Shown here one piece after another: positions 10,881 to 22,729 of a stretch of DNA of 64,000 nucleotides. The stretch lies in assembly GCF_905147045.1 (NCBI RefSeq), contig NC_065918.1:14136001-14200000 (forward strand), given 5' to 3'. The stretch is from Nymphalis io. Lineage: Eukaryota; Arthropoda; Insecta; Lepidoptera; Nymphalidae. The notes under the pieces were generated by a model. The model had not been told where the DNA came from, made no database searches, and saw only the letters and a list, made by a program, of their open reading frames with translations. Position numbers and translations under genes: made by a program. Position 1 is the first letter of the stretch. Each line of letters begins with the position of its first letter.

Positions 10881-12879
10881 ATGTTAAGTTATATGATCTA
10901 AAACCCTTTATAGAGCTATTCAAATGAGGAAGTTCTCTAGATAATCGTTCTCATACAGCTTTAAAATACAAGTAACGAATAAACGATATTATATTATAGT
11001 CCGAACTCCATCCCGTTCAAGACTTTCATACAAAGCGACACATTCATTAAAAGTACTTTTGACTAATGATAATAGGTTTGATTATTTTAACTCTGTAAGC
11101 GTGTCATCTGCGAAATGCATGTATCTTAACCCTGTTTTCCTTATACTGAGATACTAGTTAAACTACGTCATAAATCAAAAATACTTTCGACCAATAAATG
11201 GTTTTGAGAATTACATACTTAAGTATATTTATAAACCCTATTAAATACAGAGGTTATATTTTATGTTTATTACATAATGCCTAGCGTACTAAACTTCAAC
11301 CAATTAAAACGAAGACATTAATATTTATGGAACACTTCACAAATAAACGCATTTGAGGTTTGGCTGTTAATCATTTATAAATCAAATGTACATGGAATAA
11401 TCAAACAGTACGTTAAAGTGCTTTTCTAAGAACCTCCTCCCTCTCTCCCTACATGAACATGAGTCAAGTATACGAATATTGGCATTTATAATTTATAAAT
11501 ATAGTCATAGTAATATACAGTCCATGGCATAAATCGAGAGTTGCCAAATTGCTGATTTGAAAAGATAAGCCTACATATGGAAACCATGAGGTAAGAAGTA
11601 GAATCACTATATTGTGACCAATGAAATTGGACAGTTAAATTACAACATTTAATTAGAAAAAAGTTTTCTTTTTTATTTATATCATAAAAAGTAAAATATT
11701 GGCATTGACAATTTTTTTTTCTGGAGTGGATGATTCGATTTTCAAAAAGTTAATACGTTTCATTAAGTACGAGGTGACTCTTTAAATTGGTGGAGTGATT
11801 TTATTCAATTTAAATTATACATAACATATTCAATTGTTTTCAATACTTCTTATTAACTACCTATGAATTCATATCACTTTTTTAAAACGTAAGGTCAGTG
11901 ATCGACCGTGAATAATAAGAACAATGGGAAATCTGTTATATATAAGCTTAATGTGATATTGCTTGCTGACTAATCAATATAAATGATATTGCATATAAAA
12001 ATATTTTGTTTCTTCATATTCTATGCGTTCTCGCATCGTTCATCTGATAATTTTGAAACTTTCACGGTTGGTTGAGCAAATAAATTCTATTTTCGCATAA
12101 ATATGTCTTGATACAAACTTTAAAAAAAATCAGTTATGTTATTGTTTTCGTAAATCAATGAAAAATTAAACATAACATTGATCAACTAACTTTAGAAAGA
12201 AACGCTCACGAGCCTTTTCAAATAGATCTATTTTATTGTAAATTAAAAGTAGCGTTATAACAAGTTGTAATTTTCTTCTAAAATAATGTTACTTTTGACC
12301 TTTTATTATTTTATTTAATTAAGAACAAGAAATTGTTTCGACAACGATGAATTTTCTAACTAAACTTTGTTAGCGCCACAGTTTATAACTAACCAACGCT
12401 TTGTATAAATAAAAATCATTGCTCAAAGCCCAAAACGGAAACTTCAATAGGTTTTAAATATATTGAATAAGATCGCAGTAGAAGTTTTAGTTATCCAAAA
12501 ATGCTTTATTAAATAAATAATATCACTATATATTTTTACAAATATATTTATAAGTGATTTTTTTATTAAGTAATAACTGCCCCGCGTGGTAACACTTACT
12601 GCCCCATCCCTATTTGGCGTAGTACAATATTTTGGATATGATTCGCGTAAATTCCGTTCTTAGTGAGTAGACGTAATTTGTCATAGTTACCTTTCTAGAC
12701 GTGTCTACATTTAAATTTGAAGTTAATCAGGCGGATAGCTTACTTGATCTCTTATATACACATACAGATTATACATTGAAAGGGTTCTAAATAAGAAAAA
12801 AGATTTCAAATCGGTCTAGTACATCCTGAAATTAACGCGTTGTCATAAAAACAAACTCTTTGGTTTTATAATAACTACC
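10881..12879. other. AT-rich non-coding sequence, presumed intron
   Basis: No gene or named repeat. The stretch lies downstream (minus-strand sense) of the NOS1AP-like exon and is probably part of its first coding intron. Confidence 0.45.
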
Positions 12880-13045
12880 TTCCATCCACGATTTCAACTG
12901 CGTGAGTGGTGTAAGGTACCCTATGTCCTTTAACACACCCTCACAGCGTATATGTAAAATTTCACAATGATCGTTTGAGTAGTTAAGACGTGATTTCGTA
13001 ACAAACAAACTAACTTTCGCATTTATAACATTAAAAGTATAGATG
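12880..13045 (+). repeat. Lepidopteran non-coding repeat (TTTCGCATTTATAA end)
   Basis: ATGTAAAATTTCACAATGAT, GTAACAAACAAACTAACTTT and CGCATTTATAACATTAAAAG form an end sequence typical of high-copy non-coding lepidopteran repeats (from memory). No coding capacity. Confidence 0.45.
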
Positions 13046-13256
13046 ATATCTCGTTTGCATTAATATCATCATTCTCCCGATATAACTTCCTATGAAACTT
13101 TGGTTTTTGGTTGCTGTTGTAAATAATTAATGAGTTGATATGTATATTATACAGATTTCAAAATACACAAGACGATCAAAAAATCACTTTCTTACTTATC
13201 CTCATATAGAAAAAACCAAATCGAATAATTGAAAATAACTTTAAATAATTACTAAC

Positions 13257-13516
13257 CTTGGCATGGAAAGTGATTCCATAATTGAAAGCTTCATCGGGAT
13301 GCAGCGGTATCCTCGGATCATACTCATCGTTCGGAACCAGATCATATTGTCTAGTGGAAGGCATTTTTCTCCCCCACTTAAGCAGCTTCATCGGCACTCG
13401 CTTCCACGCTCCCGCCCTCAGGATAACGCGAATGTAACGCGTTTTACGTCCTCTTCTAAACATTGAAGCTCATTTGTGACCCCTTGTTTTGAAAAGAACT
13501 GGAGCTTTTCAAAGAC
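13257..13516 (-). CDS. NOS1AP: NOS1AP/CAPON-like adaptor, first coding exon (partial gene)
   Basis: This exon has an acceptor on the minus strand (a pyrimidine-rich run ending TTTCCAG at 13517..13523) and a donor AAG|GTTAGT at 13257. The coding part is 13257..13364: ATG at 13364, 36 codons, phase 0 at the donor. It reads MPSTRQYDLVPNDEYDPR then IPLHPDEAFNYGITFHAK. This aligns with the N-terminus of the vertebrate adaptor NOS1AP/CAPON (MPSKTKYNLV, then RIPLHNEDAF, then GICFEAK), including the MPS start and a break after the AK residues that begin the PTB domain. Family knowledge: NOS1AP uses its PTB domain to bind membrane and scaffold partners, and in vertebrates its C-terminus to bind nNOS. 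The frame stays open upstream to an ATG at 13463, but conservation favours the ATG at 13364, so 13365..13516 is taken as 5' UTR. Later exons were not found in 1..13256. Confidence 0.85.
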
Positions 13517-14088
13517 CTGGAAAGAAAAATAAATATTACCACCGTATTTCTGAACGTATTACGAAAAACAAAATTTCTGTTAAGCTGTTTATTTCGTTTT
13601 CATCGTGCATATGAGCAATAAATTACTAAACGAAGGTTTTTTTTCTAATTATTAAGCTTGATGCAATGTTTTTTTTTTTTTAAAGAACAAACAATTCTAA
13701 ATTTAAACACCTTAATGATACATGGTCTCGATATTGAGATTGCTGATAGCCAAAACTAAATGTATTTTACAAAATACAATTTGGTCATCTTGAGCTTAGC
13801 CTTGCTTTTTCGTATCTCAGACAAAACATTTTACTTATTTTCGCTCATATAAATTCATAATACGTTCCTCTATTTGATATTTATTTGAGCGACGTCCGAA
13901 AATAAACTTTCAAGGTTTTCTCGTTTCGATATCGTTTACCATATAAAACTTTACATGTAAATGTTATAATAATAATAATACTGCTATATTTATTTTATTT
14001 TTTATTTCAAAAGTCATACGAAGAAATTTTAAGAGTTCTAACAATATAAGATAAAAAAGTGTTTTTTAAATTATACTGTATTAAAATA

Positions 14089-14233
14089 CTGCTTGACTGT
14101 GCACGAAAACATCGTGAGAAAACCTGCATGTGTATAAACCGCACTGGAGCAACGTGGTGGAATAAGCTCCAAACCTTCTCCTCAAAAAAGGGAGCCCTTT
14201 AGCCCAGCAGTGGGACATTCATAGACTGTTACG
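14089..14233 (+). repeat. SINE-A copy, 5'-truncated, with TSD
   Basis: The copy begins inside the body (GAAAACATCGTGAGAAAACC) and runs through CTGGAGCAACGTGGTGGAAT and CCCAGCAGTGGGACATTCAT to the GACTGTTACG tail. A perfect 11-base TSD GTATTAAAATA lies at 14078..14088 and 14234..14244, so the truncation happened at insertion, as in incomplete reverse transcription. Confidence 0.85.
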
Positions 14234-14275
14234 GTATTAAAATAAGGTATTATAGATTTTCACTGAAGATAGATA

Positions 14276-14462
14276 GATAGATCAATGGTTAGAATATGTT
14301 GATCTTAATCGAAGATTGCGGGTGCCAGCCGAGTAAACGCCGCTGAATGTTCGTGTTATTATTTCTTGAAGTAATAGAAAACACCGTAAGAAAACTTCAC
14401 GCATTGGGTGAAAATCTGCCACATGTGAGCATCACCCTTCTCAAAGGAAGAGCGGACATTTG
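14276..14462 (+). repeat. SINE-A-like copy, strongly diverged
   Basis: A degraded head (CAATGGTTAGAATATGTTGA, then TCTTAATCGAAGATTGCGGG) is followed by AACACCGTAAGAAAACTTCA and GAAAATCTGCCACATGTGAG in SINE-A order. The body and tail are largely deleted. Confidence 0.55.
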
Positions 14463-15439
14463 ATCTTTTTTTTTCGAAAGAACAATTAATTCTAAATTTA
14501 AAAACCTTAATGATACATAATCTCAATATTGAGATTAATGAAAGCCAAAACTAAATGTAAATTCATAATACGTTTCCTCTATTTGATATTTATTTGAGCG
14601 ACGTCCGAAAATAAACTTTCAAGGTTTTATATAAACTTCAAAGAAAGAGCCGACCTTTGACCTTTTTTTTGATAGAACAATAAATTCTAAATTTAAACAC
14701 CTTAATGATACATGGTCTCGATATCGAGATCTAATCAAAACTAAATGTTGAATATTTTACTAAAATATTTTATTTTAAATATTTTTAAATATACCCAAAT
14801 AAATCTATATGTTATACATATAACACAAATCTGTATGTAATTAAATGTAAGGCTATTAATTAAATTATATAGACCGAACAGATGCGTTAATTAGACAATT
14901 TCATTACTACATATTATTAACCAGTTAAATAATTTACAATAAGTATTAGCAAAATGATAAGATATTAATTTTCGTTGAGTTTGAACCAAAGCTCAAGTTG
15001 AAAATAGAGTAAAAAAAATTGTTTCCGTATAAACAAATACAGCAACATTTTTTTTTTTGCAAACAAAAATGCGAATCTTCAAATAAGATCTGAATATTAT
15101 TTTACTATAAATAGTCTAGTCTAGTCTAGTTTTTTACTGTTTTTGTATTAGTAATAAGTACAAATAGGTACATGATTAAAATGCCGCAAATTAACCGCAG
15201 ATACTTGAATTTTCCGATGCTTTATAATTATTCAGAGAGTTTCCGATAAATTATGTACAATAGCACATCGCATATTTGATTTTACGAGAGGAATATACCA
15301 TGTAAATATACACCATGCACAGATATGGAAACCGAGTATAACAATTTAATTTTGAGGTTGTTAACTGTTAAGCTAAATTAATATATTAACTTTAATTTGT
15401 AACAAAATGATGTGTGTGGATAATTGTTTTACAAATTGT

Positions 15440-15600
15440 TATATATGCGGACGGCCAAATAGGCGATATAAAAATATTATCCTTCCTTACACCACCAATG
15501 CGGCATTAACCTTGTTGGGAACTAAGATGCTATGTCCCTTGAGCTTGTAGTTACATCCTTCAAACCGGAACTCACATATAATAAATATTGCCGTTTAGCG
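15440..15600 (-). repeat. Family B copy, partial
   Basis: Minus-strand copy with GCGGACGGCCAAATAGGCGA, CACCACCAATGCGGCATTAA, ATGTCCCTTGAGCTTGTAGT and CCTTCAAACCGGAACTCACA. Diverged, with a deletion in the 3' third. Confidence 0.7.
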
Positions 15601-17889
15601 TAATAAAAAAGTAAGTAACAAAAATAACCTTCATCTTATTATTATATTAGTTTTTAACATCACTTATAAATCATCTTTTAAAAAATTATATTATGAATAA
15701 AAATTAAGTATATAATCAAACTATACTGTTACCGTGAAATGTCATTCTATATATACTCGTAAGCTTAAAATCTTTGTGTCTAGTGGAGATGTAAGTTAAT
15801 TTTATTATAAGTACTTAAAATTCCAACCACAATTTGTGAATCGTTATGCCATTTGGGAGCATTGGAACAGTTCTCTCGACCGCAAACAAGCGTCCACCTC
15901 ACAGCGGTCCTTTAGCTGTGTGCTAAGCATTCGAATCAACTACTACATAAGCATACTTCAACTTAATGACCCCTTTAAATGAATTTCCTAGTAATTTAAG
16001 AGATATTTCAGTAAAACAAAGTCATTTTATAGATTAAAGTGTATTGAGTAAACGCGATTTTATATTTTAATTCATGGGAGTTTAGGTCTAAAATATCGTT
16101 CAAATTTATTTATTTTTGCGGATATGCTTTATTTTTATAGAAGCAAAAAACGCTTATACCAATCATGCTACTTAGCAAAAGCACAAGCCATAAGGTTTGT
16201 TTTTAATGAAAAATATAATAATATTAATACAGTAATTAAGCGACATAAATTAGTGATACTTAAATTTATTATAAACTTGATAACTTTAGATAATGGTTAG
16301 GTGCATTGTATGATAAAAGAATAAATTAACATGAAATAAAACAGTGCTATAAAAATAAATGTATGAAAAAAATATAATTTGAAATTATACATTCTGACAT
16401 AAATTCTGTTCAAAATTAGAATTTATTCGAAGTTACGACAAGCTGCATTTGTACTCTGAAATTAAATCAGTTTCAACTCTGTTGGGTTCTCAAAATCTAT
16501 GCATATAATAAATCTCAACCTCAATCAAACACTCTTGACTTTAAGGGATAATCCCTTAGACTCAAGAATATGTTATTAGAATATATTCAAATTAAAATAT
16601 TTATTTTTTCGTAAAGGACAGACAAATGTACAAATGTAAACTGAATTTTGTAATTATTAGCTAGTGTTTCCTTTTCCCGTAAATATATCAACAACTACGG
16701 GGTCTTATATTTTAGGTCCTATGCTATATTATGCTTTATGCCTCCAGTTACACTAGTTCACTTATTCAACAAACTTTACTTAATACAATAAATGTAATAC
16801 TTAAATCTTCACTTATTTTACAATAATAAATATGCTAATATTTATATTATTACACTGACTTCTTAGGATGTAAATTTTTATATGAATAGACAATTTTTTA
16901 CATTTAAAACTTAAATAAAACAACAGCCTGCCCTGAATAAATGAATTTATTGCCAGTGTCACTCCGGATAACGTAAGGATTCTAACGATGGCCATTATAT
17001 ATCGAAATCTGTTCAGACATTAAAAAGTTACGGTGAAATAAATAAACTCACACGCGTACATACACACATACTAAAGAGGTCACCTAATTTCTATTTACAG
17101 TCAGAGATTTATAACTTTAAATCCACGTCTCCAGAGACCTTAAAGTAGCTTTTTGTAAAATCGGTTCAAGCTTCTAGCGATCCAAGACCAACGCTTACCT
17201 CTTTATAGGAGCGTGTGTATTTAGAGAGGCATTATCGCCAGCATCTAGTACCTCACAAAAATGTATTTACGTACTCTTATAACATATTTAGATTTTGATT
17301 TCAAAGCAAAAATGTATTCATTGTAGTTGCTTCTATTGTTTCCATGACTACTAACTTACCTAATGTTTTGTTAAGGAAATGAGTCATTTTGCACTTTGCA
17401 ATAAAAAAAAAAAATGGGACTGTCCTTTTTCTTCTAAAATTATATCAATTTGTCCATGCGTAAACAAACTAGCTTCGACCTGCAGCGGTTTCAAAACTTA
17501 TAAAAATAATAAATACGGGAATAATGTAATAAAAACGGGATCAAAATTCAATAGAAAAAGTTTTGTGTGTGTGTCCTTCACAATGTTCTATCACAAAATT
17601 ATTTATTACTTTGTGTAAAAAAACACATGTACATATGTTCTTGTAGACTTAGAACCTTTAAACGATAACGGCGGATAAGTCGAGTAACAACTGTGATCCC
17701 TAATGTAAAACGTGAATCAAATTTGCATATAGCAAGCCTCGTAAAGCTTCTACAATTCAAAGTTAGGCAGTCGCGCGAAAAACACAAGAGTTTGCTGGCG
17801 TTATATTAACAATTTATCTTTTGAATGATGATTGCATCAAGATTTCACTTTTATACTATTGAACTAATTAAAAAAAGTGTACATTTGTA
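15601..17889. other. AT-rich non-coding sequence
   Basis: No gene is established. On the minus strand a donor-like AG|GTAAGCG at about 17197 follows 18 coding-like codons (VLDAGDNASLNTHAPIKR). The upstream acceptor is weak, so I do not call an exon. Confidence 0.4.
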
Positions 17890-18200
17890 CAGTAACAGTA
17901 CAGTAACAGCCTGTAAATGTCCCACTGCTGGGCTAAGGCCTCCTCTCGCTTTTTTGAGGAGAAGGTTTGGAGCTTATTCCACCACGCTGCTCCAGTGCGG
18001 GTTGGTAGAATACACATGTGGCAGAATTTTGATGAAATTAGACACATGCAGGTTTCCTCACGATGTTTTCCTTCACCGAAAAGCACGAGATGAATTGTAA
18101 ACAGAAATTAAGCACATGTAAATTCAGAGGTGCTTGCCCGGGTTTGAACCCACGTTCATCGGTTAAGATTCACGCGTTCTTACCACTGGGCCATCTCGAC
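17890..18200 (-). repeat. SINE-A copy, full length
   Basis: Minus-strand copy. The tail appears as GTACAGTAACAGTACAGTAA and is followed by GGGCTAAGGCCTCCTCTCGC, GGAGCTTATTCCACCACGCT, TGCAGGTTTCCTCACGATGT and the head with GGGTTTGAACCCACG (B-box complement) and CACTGGGCCATCTCG (A-box side). It is one of the three best preserved copies. No convincing TSD. Confidence 0.9.
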
Positions 18201-19084
18201 TTTTAATTGAATTTTATTTAATCAAATTATAAATAACAGCATGTTTCCGAAATTGGTCATATAAAATTATTTAAATATCGCGTTATGCTTTATTGAAACC
18301 TCAACCTAAAAGCTTTGTAGACCACAAGTGTAATTAGAAAGGAGACTTCAAAATTAATATACCGGTACATTTTATACAACCGCAACGCTATCTTCGAATC
18401 AGCTTGCAGGGATGTAATGGAAACTAAAAATGATTCAAAAATATCATTCTACATACATTTAACACCCCGTCTTATTTTCTCGTCAGTATTGCGATTGGAC
18501 AAAATTATATCATTCGCTTGATATTTGTGTTTAAATACAAATAAAATAACAAAAATAAATACTGGGGATATAGCCCTTATAATAAATACAAAAAATATAT
18601 GACGGTTTTAATTAGTCTATTAAGCTTTTTTATCACATATAGGCCAGCGTTTGACCGTTGACTTGCCTGAGTCTAAGTTATATAATCAGATTATATTTTA
18701 ACATTTGATTCATTTACAGCGTATTTTACAATTAAATTTAATTTTTATATTTAGTCATAATCATTAATAGCATTTTTTGTTTAACGGATTGTTGAATTTT
18801 TTGTATTTCTTTTTATTCAAACGTTGTGAACGATTGATATTCATCAAATTTTCATATTGCAAGCAACTTTCAATTGTAATTGGATGAAATGCATGAAATT
18901 GAGCATGTTTTAGAAGAAACGTTGGAATACGTGTTTTATCAAGAGGACTAGCAACACAAAATTAATGTATTATGTTACAAGTATACGAACATTAAAGGTT
19001 ATAAGTTGCACGGTATATATCTTAGCCAAGTCTCAGGTTGGAATAATTAATTCAGTGTTCTATAAATAATAAGCTTGACATATT
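18201..19084. other. AT-rich non-coding sequence
   Basis: No gene or named repeat seen. Confidence 0.5.
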
Positions 19085-19375
19085 TTTATATGTATAGTAG
19101 GTTCATCGGGCAAATGGGTCTTTCAGTTAGTAAATCGTCATCGTCAATAGACATTAGCAAGAAATATTATCCATTCCTTACATTATCAATGCGCTTCCAA
19201 CTTTGGAACTAACTAGTTATATCCCTTGTTCCTGTACTTACACTGGCTCACTCACCCTTCAAACCTGAAGACAACAATACTAAGTATTAATTATCGGATT
19301 TCTACCGGGAAACAGTCCCGGTAGAAATCCGATAATTGGATAGGACCTACCCAGACAAGCACATAGACCTATCAC
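19085..19375 (-). repeat. Family B copy with internal palindrome
   Basis: Minus-strand copy: CAATGCGCTTCCAACTTTGG, CTGGCTCACTCACCCTTCAA and AGACAACAATACTAAGTATT, then a palindrome, then GGACCTACCCAGACAAGCAC matching the head. The palindrome at 19289..19337 sits where other copies have GCGGTAGAATATCTGATGAG. Confidence 0.75.
19289..19337. repeat. Perfect 22-bp snap-back palindrome in family B
   Basis: The left arm 19289..19310 (AATTATCGGATTTCTACCGG then GA) and right arm 19316..19337 are exact complements around AACAG. The right arm aligns with normal family B sequence (CGGTAGAA...). The left arm is its inverted duplicate. Confidence 0.92.
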
Positions 19376-19774
19376 TAACATTTAACTTTTTATAATTTAC
19401 CCATATCTACTTATTTTTATTTTATTTTATCACAAAACTACGCGAAAAGCATACAAAAATGTTTTGACTTTTAGACACAAAAATTCGAAATTTCTTGAAT
19501 GTTTCAACTGTTCGTACATGTATTTTTTTAATGTAGTCACTACTTTATATATTCTATTTATTGAGAGCTGATGCTGGCTTAGTTCTAGAGTCTGGATGCT
19601 TCCAGGGTACAATGCCCCAGGGCAAGTTTTGGACGGCGTGTTTTTGCTATGACTAGCTTTATAGTTTTTTTCATCGTATATTCTTTACTATTTAGACACA
19701 TTCACAATTCAATTATTTTATTTATTTACTTTATAATTGTATAATTATAATAAATATAATATATAAAATAGCGG

Positions 19775-20929
19775 GGCATCTAACATTGACTCACTGAAAG
19801 CAAACTACAATAAAAATTCCAAGTCCTGTAGAAAGGCATACACGAGAGCGGATGCACAGTGTATTGTACAGATTGGTCATGACCTTGTTTCGCATCCTAG
19901 GGGCTCCCGTAGCTTCTGGCGTCTGACCAAGTCTGTGCAAAACAATTTCTGCCAACCTTCGCTGCCAACGCTCAGAAATCCGGACGGATCGCTAGCTCAC
20001 AGTCCACAAGAGCAAGCTGATCTCCTGGCTAAACTCTTTGCCGACAATTGCGTCATCGATGATTGTATGGCGCTGCCACCTACAATACCTTCATGTGGCC
20101 ATACGATGCCTGACATTAAAATCAGGCAACGTGATGTGCGTGCGGAGCTGCAATCACTTGATGTACGGAAAGATAGCGGTCCCGATGGAATACCAGCCAT
20201 AGTGCTGAAGAAGTGCGCAGCGGAGCTGTCTCCTGTGTTAACGCGCCTGTTCCAACTTTCTCTCTCTTCGGAATGTGTGCCGGAGGCTTGGAGAAGAGCT
20301 AATGTGCAAGCGGTTCCCAAAAAAAGGGATCGGTCAGACCAAGCAAATTATCGGCCAATAGCTATCAGCTCAGTACTTTGTAAGGTGATGGAACGGATTT
20401 TAAACAACCAACTGATCCATTACCTAGAAGATCACTGTTTAATTAATGATCGTCAGTACGGGTTTCGATCAAAACGGTCCACAGGTGATCTTCTAGCATG
20501 CGTAACACACCTCTGGGGTGAAACTATCGACAAGCATGGAGAATCGTTGGCTGTCAGCCTCGATATCTCCAAGGCTTTCAACAGAGCCTAGCACAGAAGT
20601 CTTCTCTCCAAGCTGCCGGCATATGGTCTGCCTGCTCAGCTATGCACCTGGATTGCCAGCTTCCTACACAAGCGTAGCCTTCGTGTTTTAGTTGACGGTT
20701 GCGCTTCACAATTCTATGTAGTGAATGCTGGGGTCCCCCAGGGATCTGTGCTATCTCCCACACTCTTTCTTTTGCATATCAATGATATGCTCTCTCTTGG
20801 GAACATACATTGCTATGCAGATGATAGTACAGTGCATGGTGGATACCACGGACGCGCAGTGGCTGGGCGAGCGGAAATTGAGGAGAGGCGGAAGGATCTT
20901 GTCATTGAACTCGATAGGACGTTTTATTG
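19775..20929 (+). pseudogene. LINE reverse transcriptase fragment (Jockey/CR1-like group)
   Basis: One frame runs about 385 codons with a single internal stop (TAG at 20589..20591). It includes a pre-RT linker (AYTRADAQCIVQIGHDLVSH), the RT entry motif KDSGPDGIPAIVLKKCAAEL, NYRPIAISSVLCKVMERIL, QYGFRSKRSTGDLL, motif A as SLDISKAFNRA, then GVPQGSVLSPTLFLLHINDM and the catalytic box CYADDST. The internal stop follows motif A where relatives have WH, so a Trp codon changed to TAG, and the nearby AFN has Asn where relatives have Asp. Endonuclease, ORF1, RT thumb and the 3' end are all missing, and no TSD is evident. It cannot encode an active enzyme. Clade assignment is tentative. Confidence 0.88.
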
Positions 20930-21202
20930 ACAAATGAATAGCTCAAAGCTAATCGTATGAACACATATCTTGAATTATAACAATAGTTAATACAAGTATC
21001 AAAGATACTTCAGAGTAGGCGTAATGATCAAAACTTTTGCAATATTCAAACTTATTCTTGTCCCTTACGTCACTATTCTTGTTAAGGCATTGTTAGCGAT
21101 GATGCTTAAAACGCTTATTAGTTCAAATAATAGTTCAGTCATTACGTCGAAAAAAACGGAATATACTCTACTACTAAATGCAGTGGCCAAAATCGGTCTG
21201 TA

Positions 21203-21204
<2 letters not shown>

Positions 21205-21250
<46 letters not shown>
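21205..21250. repeat. (TA)23 microsatellite
   Basis: Uninterrupted TA dinucleotide tract. It accounts for the YIYIYI tracts in open frames on both strands, which are not genes. Confidence 0.97.
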
Positions 21251-21251
<1 letters not shown>

Positions 21252-21971
21252 CTTAACTTATACACCTTATAACTTGATTATACATAAAGAATCTGTCTTT
21301 TTATTTTTTGTTTAAATATCAGGTTAGCGTGTCACCAACAAGCTATCGTCGTTATTAGTTAATAATGAAATTTATAAATATTTAATTATAATTATATACC
21401 GTTATTAATAAATAAAGTTGTTTATAATTATTACTAAGCGAAACATAGTACATTCCTTGAAACTTTGCACCGGCTTTAGACAGTTTTTCAGTACATAACC
21501 CTTTAATAGGAAGTATTAGAGTTCACGTTTTAGTACATTATTTTATTATTTTTAAATAATATTTTTTTATAAAAACTCTGACCTATTACTATAGGTCAAA
21601 GTTTACATTTAATTTTGTGATATACAAAGGCTATGATTGTAAAACCTATGTTTCAAATATGATTTATGAGGTTTAAAGATTATTCTAGCAAAGTAAGCAA
21701 AAGTTCAAGACGCTGCGCCCTGAGCGATAGTTAAGCCATGTAAATTATTTCCAGAAATGGGAATGGCATCCAGTTCTATATGCTAAATGTCCGAGATGTT
21801 ATATGAAGTTGCGACAGTCAGTCACACCAGTGAAATTAATATTAATACATTAACACAGTTTTGATGATAGCCACGTGACATAAAGCTAAAAGAAGATTGA
21901 AAGAGAATATATAAAAGCTGCATCTTAAATAGTAAATTTATAATATTTTGCCTCTTACTTGAAAATTAAAA

Positions 21972-22040
21972 CGGCGGTTAAGAAAAACATCATGAGAAGA
22001 CCTCAGTCTAGCAGTAGGACTGCAAAAAGCTGTTATTTAA
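21972..22040 (+). repeat. SINE-A-like fragment, old
   Basis: AACATCATGAGAAGACCTCA and AGCAGTAGGACTGCAAAAAG followed by GCTGTTATTT resemble a SINE-A core fused to a tail, with the middle deleted. Weak similarity. Confidence 0.35.
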
Positions 22041-22529
22041 TTTTTTCATGTAAAACCATGATTGCTATTTTAATATTTTGAGTTGAGTAGCTTATTATAA
22101 TGGGCACAAGAAAAGGCTTTGTTTCTAAGGTTAAATGAACATTCATAATGTCAGGGTCTTATGGAATGCTTTTGATTTTGCAAATTGCAAGATATCTTAG
22201 ATCAACAGAACATTCGTAACATTGAAGGTCACTGGCTCGATCTTAAAGTATCGAGAACGATGATGGAGCGAAGTATCAAGAACATCATGAAGATTTAAAA
22301 ATATTTCCCAAATAATTCTGAGAAATATATAGAATGGTTTTCTTCCAATGAGTTGTTTATATTATACAAATGGCAAAGTAGTAGTAAGTCTCATTTATCG
22401 TAGAGATATTAAGATGACGAAAAATTTATCAGAAACAATGAATAGAATTAATTATTATAACTATAATTATAATAAATAAGATAACTAACCTAAAATTTCA
22501 TTTAATCGAATCGTGTTGTCGCTAAGGAA

Positions 22530-22729
22530 TAACCCTCCCGATTTCGACGGCGTCCTGAACCGAGGTTCGGCCTCACAGGAGGCACCCTTAGGACGTCCGT
22601 CTCACTTAAGCCCCTCGTGTGGCTCCCAACATCCAGTTGAGTTCAACTCGCCCACCCCGCCCGGTGACGCTGTAGAGGCCACTTTGGCCAACAGCAACTA
22701 GACAGTTCGAAAAAAAAATAAAAAAAAAA
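22530..22729 (+). mobile_element. Poly-A retrocopy with 11-bp TSD
   Basis: A 200-base GC-rich insert in AT-rich DNA ends in an A-rich tail (22710..22729). It is flanked by the perfect direct repeat TCGCTAAGGAA at 22519..22529 and 22730..22740, so it was inserted by target-primed reverse transcription. One frame is open for most of its length (PPDFDGVLNRGSASQEAPLG, then PSHLSPSCGSQHPVEF) and ends LANSN before a stop just upstream of the tail. It therefore looks like the 3' end of a LINE coding region, or of a host mRNA, truncated at its 5' end. I cannot name the parent. Confidence 0.85.

Larger units (their letters stand above)
13672..14750 (+). repeat. Local triplication of a non-TE segment
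   Basis: Three plus-strand copies of one unit occur: 13672..13925 (longest), 14465..14632 (lacking about 90 central bases) and 14660..14750 (first part only). Shared blocks include ACACCTTAATGATACATGGT, GATATTTATTTGAGCGACGT and CCGAAAATAAACTTTCAAGG. Each starts after a poly-T run. The latter two are preceded by similar AGAGCGGACATTTGA / AGAGCCGACCTTTGA lead-ins. SINE-A copies lie between units 1 and 2. No coding capacity is visible. Confidence 0.8.

Noticed and set aside
17198..17253. Possible minus-strand exon VLDAGDNASLNTHAPIKR before a GTAAGCG donor
   Set aside because: The acceptor side is weak, and joining it to the NOS1AP-like exon gives a stop before the ATG. At best a 5' UTR exon.
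17825..18100. 91-codon and 72-codon frames on opposite strands
   Set aside because: Both lie across a SINE-A copy. The same peptide pieces recur in other SINE-A copies, such as 61366..61554, so they are not genes.
21024..21265. Open frames on both strands with YIYIYI tails
   Set aside because: They are generated by the (TA)23 microsatellite.
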